Source of the DNA: Apostichopus japonicus
Lineage: Eukaryota; Echinodermata; Holothuroidea; Aspidochirotida; Stichopodidae
Reading direction: 5' to 3'
NCBI RefSeq assembly: GCF_037975245.1
Contig: NC_092562.1
Location: 22,931,554 to 22,995,553 of the forward strand
DNA length: 64,000 bases
Position numbers and translations under genes: made by a program. Below the pieces are notes generated by a model. It worked only from the letters and a program-made list of their open reading frames with translations, did no database searches and was not told where the DNA came from. Shown here one piece after another: positions 12,340 through 45,653 of the stretch. Numbering within the stretch: the first letter of the stretch is position 1; each line of letters begins with the position of its first letter.

Positions 12340-15300
12340 AATCGGATGGTGTAGAACCTATAGTACGACTCTACGGTGTGGGAAGTGTAACAATGATGGC
12401 AATAGATGGCACTGTTCATAAACATGCATGATAAAATGACGGAAGGCTAGCGTCGCGAACATGCACCGTATTAAAATTACTCGAGTAACCCGAACTTCAT
12501 TATTGTGTATAGTACTTAAATGTTTTCCTACGGTATTTGAGAATATACTATCGTTATGCGTTATCAGGCGATATTATCTGCGAATTACAACAGGCGTAGG
12601 TGTTTCTGTTAAGGTGTTTGGGTTCTGAGTTAATTCTTGACACTTGGTATGATTCCTAACAGGCATTCTTGAGATTTGTATACTCTAGTGCTGGTACATA
12701 TAAGCAATATACATTGTGGTCATTCTTTTGTGGGTGGGAGAAATAGCAATACACATACTACACACATAACAAACAAATGAAGTATTCCATTCTCCATCCA
12801 ACATAAATTAACCTTTGCATAGAAGGGGCGAGGCTAACAAGGGGGAGCTAAGAAGGGAGACCTAAGAAGGGAGAGCTAAGACAGGGGTGGAATGTTCCTC
12901 ATCCCCCCCCCCCTAATAAGTCTCCTCTAAAAAGTAGAATCATTCTTCAATTGGACCATACCATATACTACAAAAGTTAGTAAACTAAAAAAAAAAAGGG
13001 GAAAACATTAAAAACCTGTGGTGAATATACTGTCAATGTTTATTCACTTCAACAACAACAACAAATTGATCTGTGGTAAGAAAATTCCATGCTGGCCTAC
13101 AAACCAGCCTAGCTGGTTTTATATTACAGTATAACTCCACACTCAAGGATGCATTAAAATATACACATGAATCTTGATGACATCATTAAAATCATCAGAT
13201 TAAACATGTGTTAGTATTCAGAGAAGACCTAAGAAAAGGAAGGATCTGGCAATATATATATGTATATATACACAATAAACAAGGAATAAACAATACAGTG
13301 ACCTAGATAGTATCCACTATGCAAACTATGTTTAAAATATACAGCATCTAATCCTTGCATACTTTTATACAGGTAACCTAGTACTTACATTTTACCCTTT
13401 CACTAGAGGGTAGAAATGTTTGAGGGTCATGTTTTCTTCTCTCTTTTTTTCTCACTTTTTATAAACAGCAACTCAGGATTGGAATTGCAGAAATGAAATT
13501 GCAACAAAATGGATAGATTAGATTATTGCCATGTTACTCCTTGGTTTTACCATTGCAAAATACCTTGAAAACTGTCGCCTCTGAAAAGTTCTACGGACGC
13601 CTATGAACAACATTGTCCTAATCACTCTAATAGGTATTAGAAATCATGAAAATAACTCCATCAAAATCCATTAAAGACTGACCATTTAACAAGCCTTTTC
13701 TTTTTTCTAGTTTCTTTTATGAATGAACATTAGCTTATTATGCACAATGATGATGTAAACAGAGCAACTGCCTACTTTTGTTATGTGACACATTTGTTTT
13801 TACAACCTTTGTTTCAAGGACACTGAACACAAGGTTTTGGCCCTTTCTTGAAGTATTTTACTGTCATCTTTAAAAAGAGGAACATCACATTATTCAATGA
13901 TACATGTGGGCTTGTAACTAGGGCTAACTTATATTAAGGCCTAAAATAAGAAATTTTGATGAGCCCAACACTCCACCTCATAGATTGCAAGTCTTTAATA
14001 CATTTCCCAGATTTATCAAACTTTCAAATGTGTGTATCTTGGAAACGAAAAGAGCTTTACGAAACATTTCAACAGATTTTGAATGAGATCATCACACACG
14101 ACAAACGTACTGAATGTAGCGGCAAATTGCCTGGGTGTCCAGAGTATTTTAATACTGGGCAATTTACCAGAACAAATGAATAACAGCTATGGAAATCAAT
14201 TTAACCCAAAGGTTATATGTTAAGAAAATAACATGTCATACTGTTTTAACTTGACAGATAAAAAAGCATGAAATTCTCAGGTACTTTCACCTGAATTCAA
14301 TTGCATCCCTACTTTTCTCTTTCTTCCAGAAAGTCAATATAAATTGATGGAAGGAAAATTCCTACTTAAGCTTCAGTACACCAGAACTTAGGCTATGGAA
14401 GCTGTTGCTAAAGGATTCAAAAAGCTGTTTACTTTTGATGGCAATTTCAGAGAGTTAGAAATGTTTTGAGTTGGAGACAGACCAATGCATGAACATACTT
14501 CATACTCATTAGATTATTTAAAAAAAAAAAGCCATCGAGATATGGGGATATGCATTTTTGCATGAACCATATGGTATTATAAAACTGGCGTACGATAAAC
14601 AACAGGGGTTCCCTGAGATGAAAATGTTACAAAATTATCTAATGTGAACTACAATTTCTTAAATTTTTTATTAACAATACTTTTCACATATTACCCACAT
14701 TGTTAAGAAAATAACGAAAATCCAATTTGCGATTATGAACTTATACATAGATACATTCAAATCAATTATTGTGCACACTTCAATACTGAATAAGAAGAAA
14801 AACTGACAAAACTAATGCTTTCCTTTCCTGGACAAAGTGTATGAAACTTAAAATTCAAAAGTAATATATTTTCTTTTCTTGGGCAGAAACTTCATGAAAT
14901 CATCATAACCTTTCAAATTGACCAAATTTGATTACCAACCCACACGATACCAAAAGCAATTCTTCCTCATCTAGCTTTAAAGACGGATTTTTTTCCACAT
15001 GAGGAAACATAGACAAGCGGGAGTGAGGGAGGCAAACGGTAAAACTTTCATCAGTTAGTCCAGATAGACTCCCATCTGTTAGTTTAGTACTTCCCAAACG
15101 TTACAAAGCCACCAGCATTAAAGCTTTTGAACCCTATTTATTGTGATGAGGTAGATAAACAACAGATTATATCAAGCCTTCTCCCATTGATGGATGTTCA
15201 GCCGGTAACTAGACAAGCTTGTAATCCTCGCACCCATTCCTGATGACTGGATGTGCACTTAACATCCCCATCCCATAAAATGAGGGTGCACCTCAGCATC

Positions 15301-15340
15301 TCGCCACTTTCTTAAATTGTTCCGGACTATCGAGAGAGCA
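12340..15340. other. intergenic, no gene recognised
   Basis: AT-rich sequence between the MAP3K1 5' region and the 3' end of KDM4. A purine-rich run of short GGGAGCTAAGAA units lies at 12825-12900 and a C run at 12905. I saw no exon, RNA gene or element with recognisable ends. Confidence 0.5.
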
Positions 15341-15350
15341 AAACCGAACG

Positions 15351-15642
15351 ATGTTTCCCAATTTGCTACCAGAGAAAAGAGCCAGTACCATGTTTCCCAA
15401 TTTGCAAACCAGATAAAAACAAACCATGTTTCCCAATTTGCAAACCAGAAAATATCGAACCATGTGTCCCAAATTGCGAACCAAAAAAAAACCGAACAGT
15501 TTCCCAACTTGCAAACCAGAAAAAACTGAACCATGTTTCCCAATTTGCAAACCGGATAAATATGGAACCATGTGTCCCAACTTGCAAACCAGAAAAAAAA
15601 AACCATGTTTTCCAATTTGCAACCAGAAAAAACCAATTCCAC
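15351..15642. repeat. minisatellite, about eight units of 34-39 bp
   Basis: Successive units begin CAATTTGCAAACCAGA, continue with an A-rich variable stretch and end CCATGTTTCC. Unit length varies because of the A runs. All three forward frames and several reverse frames stay open through it, which produces spurious 70-127 codon frames. Confidence 0.9.
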
Positions 15643-17558
15643 AGAAGACTCTGCTTAACAAAGCCCCACAGCATTGATCGTGTGAATCAACTTATTGTTG
15701 TGTTTTTTTGCGCTGATGAATCAGTAGATAACCGTTAACCTCAATATTCAGTTTCCACAGATCTCACTCAGAGCATGTCATGTATCATGTTTAGTGGAAG
15801 GCTATGATGATAGAAAGCCCCACTTAGAGTAAAGGTATAGGTTCCTGGAGTTCTACACAAGAAGTAGTTTATATGAATAAAGCTTTTCATTACTAATCAG
15901 ATTTAACACTGGCCCCATTTGTACTTAATCCTATGTTCTCAAAAGAAACCTCTCTGATATTGGAAGTTTGAACATTTGAACATAGATGATAACTATTGCT
16001 TAGGCATTCAAAATTATATTTTCATTCTTCAAACTTGAACATTTTCAATTTTAAATAATATTAAATATTATGTATTCAGTCTACGAAACTATGTCAGAAA
16101 AAAACAGTCAAAAACTGATGTAAATATCACCCTCAACAACACTCAATATCAGGAAATATTAACCAGAACAGAAAAGCACTTGAGTTTTACAAGCTGGTTA
16201 ATGTTTCTGGCAATATACAAAACATTTCAGCCCAGTCAAGAATTTTGTGTTACAACAATGAATCTTTCCCCCGTGATCAAAAATTGTTATTTTCTTTGGC
16301 AGATTAACTCTCCACACCACCAAGAAGATTAACCAATGTCAACTGAGGCTTCTAATCTCAATGAATGTAGAGTTATGACCTCTCTGTTGGCTGCATCTTA
16401 AAGAACCTCCATCTTTCAGAGAGGAATAATCCATCCTTCAGAGAGGAATAATCCAACCATTTATGATATTACCTTCTGCCAGATACTGGTATCGTCATGG
16501 TTTACATCTTTGCATAACTTAACAAGCTACGTTACCAGTGTTTATGAGGAACATAAGAAATAACCACAGAGAAAGAAATTAAAGGAGCAGGTTGCTCTCT
16601 AGACTTGTTTAAACATCAGATTCAGTGCAAAACTCTGCAAAACACTTTTTTTTCCCATTCCAACTATAGTAACAGTGAAACTTAGTCCCCATTCTAATAG
16701 ACCACACCCAGAGAGAGATGTTGGTAAGCCACAAGTATTGTGGGACTAGCGTGTCGATGGCTCAATTGTCAACATTTCTTTTAGAAGGTTCAAAGATTTT
16801 GAAGATTATATTAGCAACACAATCGCCAGGTGCTTTAACCTACTGCAGTCTGCCATTGGTTGATACCATGATTTTATGCAGATATATTCCAATTGTCTCA
16901 GTACTTAAATCGTTAGAGGCCAAAACTGTTAATGAGAAACCAACAGCTGTTTCCCCACTTGTTGGTAGCACGGAACACATCGTCTATCTCTCAACAATAT
17001 CTCAGAGTTAGCTATCAATTAATGATAAACTTAATATTCCAAAATGTGAAACATTTTTTAAATTTTCTCTTGGCTTCTGTCCAAGTAGACGTTTATTCAA
17101 AAGTTCCAATGTTTCCAATGTAATTTATTTTGAATCTTAAATTGACCCTAGACAAGCAATATTTTCAATGGACATGTTATTAAGATGACAAGATTTTGGC
17201 CTTTGTTAATTAGTCATGTTAATTAAATCACAACAATGGAGTTGTTGTCCTCCTCGTAATAATTTCCCGCTAGACAGCTATTTCTTTGAAGTTGAAAATA
17301 GAAAGAGTCGTGAATAAATTACTAAGAAAAGTACAAAATTGCACTAAAAAAGATAGAAATATCATTTTGCTAAGCATACTGAATAACTTTTTTTTTACTA
17401 GTTCTTCAAAATCAATCAAAATGCCAAAAAAAGTAGCAAAAGACCTAGAAAAAAAAAGAGAAAAGATGACAGTGTGCCTGAGCTCTGAGTATTCATCAAA
17501 TAAAATCTAGAAACAGAACCAACCACACGGAGATGGATGACTCAATTACTAATATTAA

Positions 17559-35935
<18,377 letters not shown>

Positions 35936-35999
35936 CGTGTCTTCTATACATACAGTATATATTTAACCAATGAGAAATCTGGGGGCAAAAGTGAAGAAA

Positions 36000-38900
36000 T
36001 AGATACAATGAATGAAAAACAAATGCAGATAAATGAAAACCTTGAGATATCACTCTGTATCAAAAAGAAAGTTAACAATACTCCACCAATACTCAAAGAA
36101 CAATACTCCAAGAACAAAACTCCCCCAACTCACACCCCCCAACTCACCCCCTCTCCCTACTGCACTCCAAATAATTCACTCAGTTTTCACCTTTTATTTT
36201 GAAGTTCATGGATATTGTTTTTATAGAACACACTGCTCAAAACAGTGCCACAAGCATCTTTTTTCTCACAGCTGATCCGGAAGTTTGGATTTCTTCCAAG
36301 ATGAGCCATGTGTAAACAAATAGGCAACCAATACCTTGCGAGAAATGCTACACAGCTTTGTTCAAAATTTGATGTAGCAAGTTGATCATTTTACACACAA
36401 AGCATTCTGCTAATTGACACCTGAAACATTCTCTGAGCTGCACATCATTAGCCTTATTTAGGCTTTACTGACAATGCAATACCAATCATGATATACTGTA
36501 CAGTATAGTACTCACTAGAACCCGACAAAATTTGATTGAAAAGTTGAACATCTCCTTTGATTGAACACATCCATTTTCATCTAAAGCTAAATCATCTCAA
36601 TTAACTCATTGTTAACAGAGTTCTACTGTATGTATGTATTTATTACAGTGTCCACAACCACTTGAGATGACTTTCAACAATACAATAGTGTACACATGCA
36701 ATATTGACATGTGTATCAACAACTATTGTAGTGTGTCTCACCAGTACTATTTGCCTTGTAACAACCACAGGCTGTCCAATAATTGGTATAGCTATTGTTT
36801 AGCTCAGTACCACCCAAACAAAAGAAAGCACACAAAAACAATGCATAAACAGACTGCTATGACTGGGACTTCTATCCCAAAACTATAAAAATTAATACTT
36901 GCAAAATTCCATGAGGAAAAAAGGCATTTGGCATTACAACAAGAATGATCAAAGGCCTGGTAATGCACAATGTGTATAGTAACATGCTAACAATCAACAA
37001 TTGATACAATTCCAGACACTACTTGGTTCCTTCAACTTTACACACTAAATCAGCTGGCTCTATTGCTATTTTTAGCCTACAGTAAAGTCCAGAATCTACA
37101 TGCAGTATTCATCCGCTCAGTGAATCGGCTCACAAATAGAAGTCAATGAACTTTGTGTAGAGTGTATCTAGGGTATGCTGTTGTGTTGATAAACTATATA
37201 TGAACTGGGAGTTGGAAGACACTCAGTCATGCAGCAAATTTATACTGAATCTACACATCCAACTGTACTTAAGCACACTTGAAGGTTGCAACTGAATGTC
37301 AAACACAGACTTTTCCTTAGGCAGATGCTTTTACCCTGGAATGTTGGTGATCATGAAAAACTATTCAACAGTTATCAAAACAAATGCACTGACTGTATGT
37401 TACTGTACATCCAACCCAGCTGTATACTGCAGCATCATAAGGAAACCACATTTGGTCTGTATGATTTACCAAACTTTGCTGAGAAAATATAGAAATTGGA
37501 CAAATCATCCCACCCTCCTACATTTTCTCACAAGACAATGAGCACAAATGTAATCCTCTTCTTTAAAGTTGTCGCCAAGAAACTATTCAAAGGAGTATTA
37601 ATAACATACAAGGCAATTTGGGAAATTCCAAAACTTCTGTTTTCACTCCAGTAACACATTGAACACTTGGAATTATTGGATTGGGTGCAACACTTTATTT
37701 TCGTAGAAAACACTTGAAATTATTGGGTGGGGTGCAACATTAATGTTTTATCATAGAAAACACTTGCAACTATTGGTTGGGGTGCCACAGTACTGCAGAG
37801 ACCTACTGTACATCACATGAATCAGTGTTCATCCTATTGAAACTAATACATATTAACTGCAGATTTGAAGGAATTTCTTTTTAATAATATCCTAAAACAC
37901 CTCATCAAATTAATATTTTCTTTTGGAGTTTCACTGCTTCATAAACTGGTTGTGATTCTTCAATGCAATGTCAATGTGTTTTTTGTTGTCTAACATCCTA
38001 CTGTACTAGAAGTACAGTTTAAGTTGTCTTTAGCATCTTGTTCTGTAGCTGTGTAAAAATCAGCACTTATACTGTACAGTACTGTAGATACCTTTATAGC
38101 TTGTGGCTTCAGGTACAGGACACTTCAAATTGTGGGGTTGGAGACTGGAAGGGATCACCCAGTCTGTGAGACTAGTGGACCTCCTTTGCATACATAACTT
38201 CGCTATATTTTCAGATTTAGAGAACCATTTTTTTCCCCCAGTAAATATTGCATAGCAACATGCTACAGTAGATGCAAATGTGGCAAATTGAGATAGAAGT
38301 GCAAAATGTACAGCTTAGCAGCGTTTTTTTTATGTAAAAGTAAGAACAATAGTACAGTATTGAATCTATAAGAGACAAACTCCAGATGATTTAGAATTAC
38401 TACATAAAATTCCAACATATAAAATATTCCCTGTAAGTTCCACATTTCATGCTGAATTCTCAAATAGTGGGTTTCTAAGCTTCAGGGGATAGTTCGAACG
38501 GGCTTCTAAACTTTGCGATTAGTAGATTCGAAAAGGAGGAGGTGGTGGGTGATGATCCGAAGGAGGGAGGGTCAAGGGGCACAGTGGTAAAATCTCTGGG
38601 ACTTTTTTTACCACAGGCATGTAGACATAACCAGAAAGAGCTAGCTAAAAACTAAAATAAAAACCACAACCATTTGGCATGGGTACGAGGTTATTTGATT
38701 TCATCTTCTTTTTTATTATGGGAGTAGTCCATTCTGTGTTTGTTTTTAACAGTTGAACTTCCTTGTATTTCCCAAATACAGTAACAAGATTTGTTAAGAT
38801 TTTATCAAAGATGTCACAGCAGTTACAAAATGTGACTTATAATGTAAACAATGTCTGCAGACCCATTCCACCTAACTGTCAATATTTTGTTACCAAAAGA

Positions 38901-40990
38901 AAGATGGTATCCAGGGAGACTTTAACATGAGTTTTGCAGAGTTCAAATTTCAATAACTTGTGTTGATCATCAAGTATGAGAACTACTGTACAGTAAGTAA
39001 ACATGCTTCAGCATACAAAAACTGCCTTCTGACTTAAGATTAGAAGCATCTACAGTAGCATTTTCCTATGTGATACCAGGTCAATTATTCCTATAAATAG
39101 CTAGGATAAATTTGGCTTTCATGAATGTATTCTTTAAGTATTTCACCTTAATTAAAACATAATATACAGTCAACTAGATGTCCACAGAAGCTTCTAATTG
39201 ATGAGATATTCCACTGTGTTAACTTGTTTTTGCATCTCAATTTATATATTCATTGTTTGGGAAATTTTAAGGAACAAAAGTGGAGCCTTTAAAATGAATG
39301 AAGTAAGTTAATATTCAAGTACAAAACTAAAATTGAACCAAAACCACCTACTTTGGTTTCATTTCACTTTAATTATAGCTTTTCTACGAATCAGTACAAA
39401 CACCAAGGGCAAATATTTTCATTGTCTTCCACAAATATCCCAATACATGTAGTACACAGTTAAACTTTTCAATGGCAAGTGAAGCACTGTAAGCTTGATG
39501 CACTACCGTACAGTACTATACTTGATGTGCCACTGGTTTCATCTATGGGGTTGTTAAATCAAATCATCTTTCTATACAAGTGTCTAGAAGCTTCCCTTCT
39601 AGGGCTAAACATACAGGCCATGTATGTCTGATCTCTGACATAGAATCGTCCACAGATGCATACAACTGCTCTAATCCATGGACATAAATGGTCGATGTAT
39701 GCTCAATACGGAGGGGTTAACTAGCTTAAAAAAACCTCCCTACTGTAGTTAAGTACAGGAAGGACAATAAAGTAAACAAGTGTGACTTACAATGAATTAA
39801 TGAACCTACCAGATTAAGGAATTATTAACACAAGTTACACAACATTGTACAGTATCCACCAACAGTGATTAGTTATCATTAAAGCCTCAGTACTTGTTTG
39901 CCAAATTTAAACTATGACCTTTCCAGCTTACTGCACTAAAAGCTCAGTGAAAATGATACTGTTCTATGCATTTTTCATATCAATATTCATTATTTTGTAG
40001 AGTTATCCGTCGTTAAAAATTTTGAGCTGAATTAAAATTCGCCAGATTTTTAAGGATTCCAATCATTCCATAGATTCTACAAACTTCAATCAAAATTTGC
40101 AAGCCCCGCCCAACAGATCATGCCCCAATCAAATCTTTGTTTTGTTTACCACCTTAAGGCCTCTCTTTCGTGGCTAGTCTGTGTTAGGTCCCTTCTTTTG
40201 AATGGTATCTTTCTCCGGTCTAAACGATGTACAGTAGCTTGTGAAATTATGTCATTTCCTTCTATGACAATGAAGAAACAGGTTTTTTCAGACGTTTCCT
40301 ATGTGGAATTGTCAGACGTGGACGATACGAGTATAGGACCGTGTTAAAATCTTGATCTGGCGGCATGTACATATTTGTTACATTTGTGTAATGAACATGT
40401 ACATTGAAGATTATGAGTGGGAGTATGATAAAGCTTAGGTACCAGGCCTGTGATGTAAAGTACCTTATACTTTGAAATCCTGAACACTTCACAGAGTTTT
40501 GACCCACTATGAAGGTTGGTGGGAATTGATATTTTTCTGATTCCGTCCATAACGAACACCTAATTTGCATATTCAGACTAATATTGCACCACCCAATTAA
40601 TCTTTTTTCGTTATATGGTAGAGGTATCCCAACTTAGATCAATCATGCATACCTCACCAAATACTAACTCTCACACTATTTTTGATGGGACTTCATCTCT
40701 GTGAATTCTGTCCATAACACTGGCAGAGGTTTTGGATCTGACCCATATGCACTTTGCAGACATGGTCTGTCGCAGTGATTTTTAAATCGTTCGCGACATA
40801 AGTGCAACAGAAAATAAATTTCTTTCTCTCGATTGCGACAGCTTTTCTGAGCCATGGTCAGAGTGCATTTACAATAAGAAACATTGAATCTACTTTGGAA
40901 GTTTGTTTTCCACAATTCATCAGCAAACAGGTAATGAGACTTAAAATGACAACTTTAAACCATGACCTCGATTTTTTGTTGTAACATTGA
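36000..40990. other. no gene recognised upstream of KDM4
   Basis: AT-rich. It holds a ~56-bp tandem triplication at 37655-37795. A slightly GC-richer block at 40080-40360 could be a promoter or leader exon, but no splice link to KDM4 can be shown. Confidence 0.45.
37655..37795. repeat. tandem repeat, about 2.5-3 units of ~56 bp
   Basis: The unit contains ACACTTGAAATTATTGGGTG, GGGTGCAACA and a T-rich part ending TAGAAA. Units differ at several positions. Confidence 0.8.
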
Positions 40991-41364
40991 AACATGGGTC
41001 TGTTCACGTTAAAGCGCCCAAATTAGCATAAATGGCATTTGGAGCAATGTGACAAAATAATTAGAGATTCTAGAGATACAAATATTATCCCCATGGAGAG
41101 AGTCCACCTAGCTGTACCTACCATAGCATAGACAATTTCCTGAGATATGCATATATATATGCTATACTCCCAGAGGTGCCGAAATGTGGACGGAAAATGT
41201 TGCCGTTTTCAAACTGCACTATTTGTACTTCGAGCTATTCTCAACTCCAAAAGAGGATTGCTCCAAATTTTGTCATGATTGAACTTTGTGGCTATAGGTT
41301 CCCTCTCATATATATTTCAAAAAATTTCATTGATGACTTTGCGAATTATTGCGAAACTGGACCA

Positions 41365-41976
41365 GTGTTTCGGACATCACTTTTTCCGTCCACATTTATA
41401 CACCAATTTGTGAGTGGCGTAGTTTGGGGTTAAATAACAAATGTTAAAAGTGATGTGCTTTTTCAATACTGTAATAGTTGTATCAAATAAAATATATATC
41501 AGATGCATGTCCATTCAGCCACATTTTACTACACGATAAAGTTAAACAACATGGAAAATGTTTCCGTCCACATTTTGGTGATGTCCGAAACATCATGAAG
41601 CAACTAATATATGAAGTATGTTAAAACCCACAAGACTGTTTTGTTACTCTAATTAAAGCATAAGTACTCCCTCAACTACAGTATGTACATGACACATTTC
41701 CACTCATCCGTTTTGATTTTATAAACATTCCAATTTTTCCGTCCATGTGTGTGATGTCCGAAACACCAGTGATGTTCGAAACAAGTTTTAATTAATATTG
41801 CTTTATATGGCTTGAAAAAAAAACACAATAGATGAGCACTTCATATATTATGACAAGTTCTATTGTTACAAATAAACATACTGCACTACTCAAAACTTTT
41901 TCCATCTTTACCAAATATTATAGCAAAATAACCTTAAAAGTATGTTTCGGACATCACCATGTGTTTCGGACATCAC
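41365..41976. repeat. left subterminal repeat cluster
   Basis: Six copies of GTGATGTCCGAAACA or its complement (one with TTCG, one with AAACACC after the core) at about 41365, 41578, 41751, 41769, 41943 and 41962. The last two pairs are spaced 19 bp apart. TTTCCGTCCACATTT-type motifs lie next to three of them. Confidence 0.9.
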
Positions 41977-44900
41977 TTTTGTGAATCCAACATATTGTAA
42001 AACAGCAATAGTTTAAACTGAATTATTCAAGTGGTTGATTTAATGTGCTAGAATACACTAAGATCCTACAACAGAATGCTTCTTAACTTTTGGTGTCATT
42101 TGACCAACATGTATTCATCTTTTGATGATTTGTGACAAGTCTAAAATGATATTCTACATATTTGGGTATGAATGTTACTGGGAACATCAAATTACTTAAA
42201 TTTTTCTAGATTTGACATCGTTAACACTATAATTTTCCATCATTTAGTACTGAAGAAGTAACTAAACAATTTAGTGATTTCTTTTCTGACATAGCATTTA
42301 TCAGGATGGCATCACATTATACAGTACATTAAAAAGTAATGCTGTAATTGCCTGCAATAGCTTGAATCAAGCTAAAGTATTTGTCACAACCAAAGAAAGC
42401 CTATTTATAGGCTAGAAGAACTACATCAAAGGGCACGTGGGTACCATGCATGAACCGCCATGTGATGTGTTCCAGCTTCCTTGGCAGTACCTATTTGATA
42501 TTTCCCAATATCATTTTGAGAATTGTAAAGTTAATTACACAAATTGGAATAGGCCTAGACTAGTTTTGTAGCATAGATCATGTTTCTATCACATTGTTCT
42601 ACAACACAGTATGTCACCGTTCAGTGTCGTTTGCCACTCTATATGTATGCAATCAGTGTGGTTCTATACTGTAACACCCTGTTTCAGAGCAGTTTAACTA
42701 TTGAGGGAACTTGATGGTTGTCAAGGAAAGCTACCAGTACTTTGGGAAGATGTTAGCTAAGTAGTACAGTAGGACCGTAGAAAGTGTTGGTCAACGACTT
42801 TAACTATAATGTTAAGGTACAAACATTACAAGGTAACTATGTGTTGTCTGCTGCTCTAAGCCCACATATACATTTACTAGTAAGTAAATCACAATGGGCA
42901 ATGTGGAGAGTAATGCAGTACAGTATATCAGATTATCAGTACCACCCTGGAACACATTACAGTGCATGACCCTCTATGACTGGTACGCGTATTTACTGTG
43001 TGATGAAACCTCCAGGTTCACTCGATGGTGCAAACAGTATTAATATACTGTACACAGAGTGGTGCATCATGCATGACCATGTTTTCATTCCGAGTTGCTT
43101 CAGACTTCAGAGCTTTAGGGATAAGTATACAGAGTTATGAAAATTAAGGATAAATCAGAACAATTTGCTGAGCTGCTGTATACCCTTACATCCAGGCCAT
43201 ATACCAAACTGTAAGTTTAGGCCATAGGCTTAAATAATAGCAATTGTAGAAAGTAAATCATAATTCATATGTGACAAGGAGTAAACAACAAAACATGAAT
43301 ACTTGTTTTTCATATGATAATAGCCAAGGCAAAATGATGAAGCTCAATAAAGAAGGATATTTAAACTAGTACTTATAGTACTACTAGTATAGGCAACTAC
43401 TGTTGCTTAGCTGGGCCAGTGTAGGCAATCTTCAGCATTGTCAGATCCAGTTCAAGGCTGCATGGGGAGGGGGTGGGGCACCATTTGAAGGGGTGCAAAA
43501 TAGTTGTTATTGCTGACATTACAAAAAAAGACCAAGCATTCTAGTGGAGTTTAGGGTCCTACCCTGGTCCTCCCCTCTGAAAATTGTTTAAATTGTAGAC
43601 TAAAATGATACTACAGTAGCTTCAACAGGTGGGTGCCAAATTAGCTATGTAGGGGTGTATCCTATGTACATCTGTATATTTATTAAATGGCATTTTTCGA
43701 AAGGTTTGAATCCACTACGAAAACGCATGAGTAAACACTTTGGATGGTAGAATGAGAAGGAATGGCATTGACCGGATAGGACCGGTCACTGAGGGTGCAC
43801 AGTGTTAAAAGATTACAAGGGCATACTAGACACGGTAGAATGAGGTGCTAATGTTGTGGGGAGACAGGTAAGCGGGTCACTCGTAAATATATAAACCAGT
43901 AAGTTTTATAATGTATATTTATTAAATGGTAAATATATGCTGTTTCTTTCAATTGTTACAGACTTTATCTAGGTTATGATGGAAAAGTTCTTTGCAGTCA
44001 ATGAGAATACCATTTCTGAAAAAAAAATGTATAAATTGATGTTTTTTATTAATAGTTGCAATTTGTTTCTGGGAAGTGTTGGCATGCTGGACAGGTAACA
44101 ACTGGGGTGAAGCAGATATTAACTTTATGTGAATGGTGATGTATGAATAGTCACTAAGTGTGTATTCTGGATAAGTATGAATTGAATATGCAGTAAACTG
44201 ATAATACAACATGAAATGGGGTTATCAGTTATGCCAAGCCTTCAGATTTTCACTTTGAAAAGTTTATGACTCTCAGATTGTAATTTAAAGTTTATGTCTA
44301 TTAGATTGTATTTTCTGGTCTTGGTTATATAATAATCCACTAAATTGTATATCTTATAAAATTAAATCTCCATATTTTTAAAACCTGGCATGGATAAAGT
44401 GAACCACATAGATTTCTTATGGCCAAACAACACATCTGGTGGACTGAGTCTAGTTAATGTTTGTAATCCCATATCTAGCTATCATAACACTAGGAGATCA
44501 TTCAGCCTATGAACAGATGGAGCAAGTTGATCATTAATGATATTGAATCTCTCATAAAGGAGCTGTAAACAGTAATCTCAGTGTTGTTGGTACGGTACCA
44601 TTCGGTGTTATTGATACTGATAGTACAGTATTACTGGAATATAATTTCATTTATTTTATTTTTCTTGCAAAGTAAATTTTCCATGTACATGGCTGGATAG
44701 TACCAAACATTGGACAATTGACCCTATCGGCTCTGTCCAGATGTTTAGTTTGAAAATATGGGCCTCGGGGGCATTTGTTTTCCCAAGAATTTCCAGTGCT
44801 TTTATTTTTCAGTACACCTTGTTGATTCCCCAGTCTATGGTGTTTTAGTTAGTGTGTTCCCTCAAAAATTCATGATATCTAGTGTTAATCTGCTACTGTT

Positions 44901-45031
44901 TGACTGTGTATATTTTGAAGTAGACTTTTGTTGCTTGAACATGCTTAAATAGCAAAAATTTTAACTTCATATTGTTGTTACCTGCTGAAATATGTATTAT
45001 TGCTATGCAGCTTTGTGAATATTTTTCCAAG

Positions 45032-45653
45032 GTGATGTCCGAAACATTCAGTGATGTCCGAAACGCTCATAAAATAACTTTTAATGAACACTGAGGATTT
45101 GAACTGTAATAAGTTCAAAACTGTCATTATACCTTGTAGGTAGCTTGTCAACAACAAAGACACCTTTGTTTCAAATGTAACTTTTGATATGATATGCTTT
45201 GTGTAGAAAACATTACAGTGATGTCATAATACAGTTTTGGTGATGTCCGAAACATAGGCCAAGACAGTCTTATTCAAATCTATAACAAGTGTTTGCATTT
45301 TTCATTATTTCAAATGAATTTGATGCTGTTTGTTAACATCACATATTGTGATGTACTGATATATATTGCTAAGTATTAACAAGCATGGCCTTCGTTTAAT
45401 AATTGTCTTGTTGATCACTTGGATCACTTGTACCCTTTTCTTTGTTTTGAACTTGGAACCTAGAAAGGGTCCATATACTGTACAGTATCTCTTTTAGTAC
45501 AGTTATCAATTTACTAAAATGCTTTTCTATTCATTATTATTGCTTTTAAGTGAACATCATTTGTTTCATTACTAAATATTAGGTTATATTAGGTCAAACA
45601 TTGGGGGGTGATGTCCGAAACAAGATCTTTTTGGAGGGGTGATGTCCGAAACA
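45032..45653. repeat. right subterminal repeat cluster
   Basis: Five direct copies of GTGATGTCCGAAAC(A/G) at 45032, 45051, 45240, 45608 and 45639. One pair is again spaced 19 bp and another 31 bp. All are in one orientation, unlike the left cluster. Confidence 0.9.

Noticed and set aside
15259..15677. Frames of 70-127 codons on both strands
   Set aside because: They are produced by the ~36-bp minisatellite; no family resemblance.
44758..44952. Frame inside the 5.18-kb element as transposase remnant
   Set aside because: Too short and without DDE/zinc-finger motifs.
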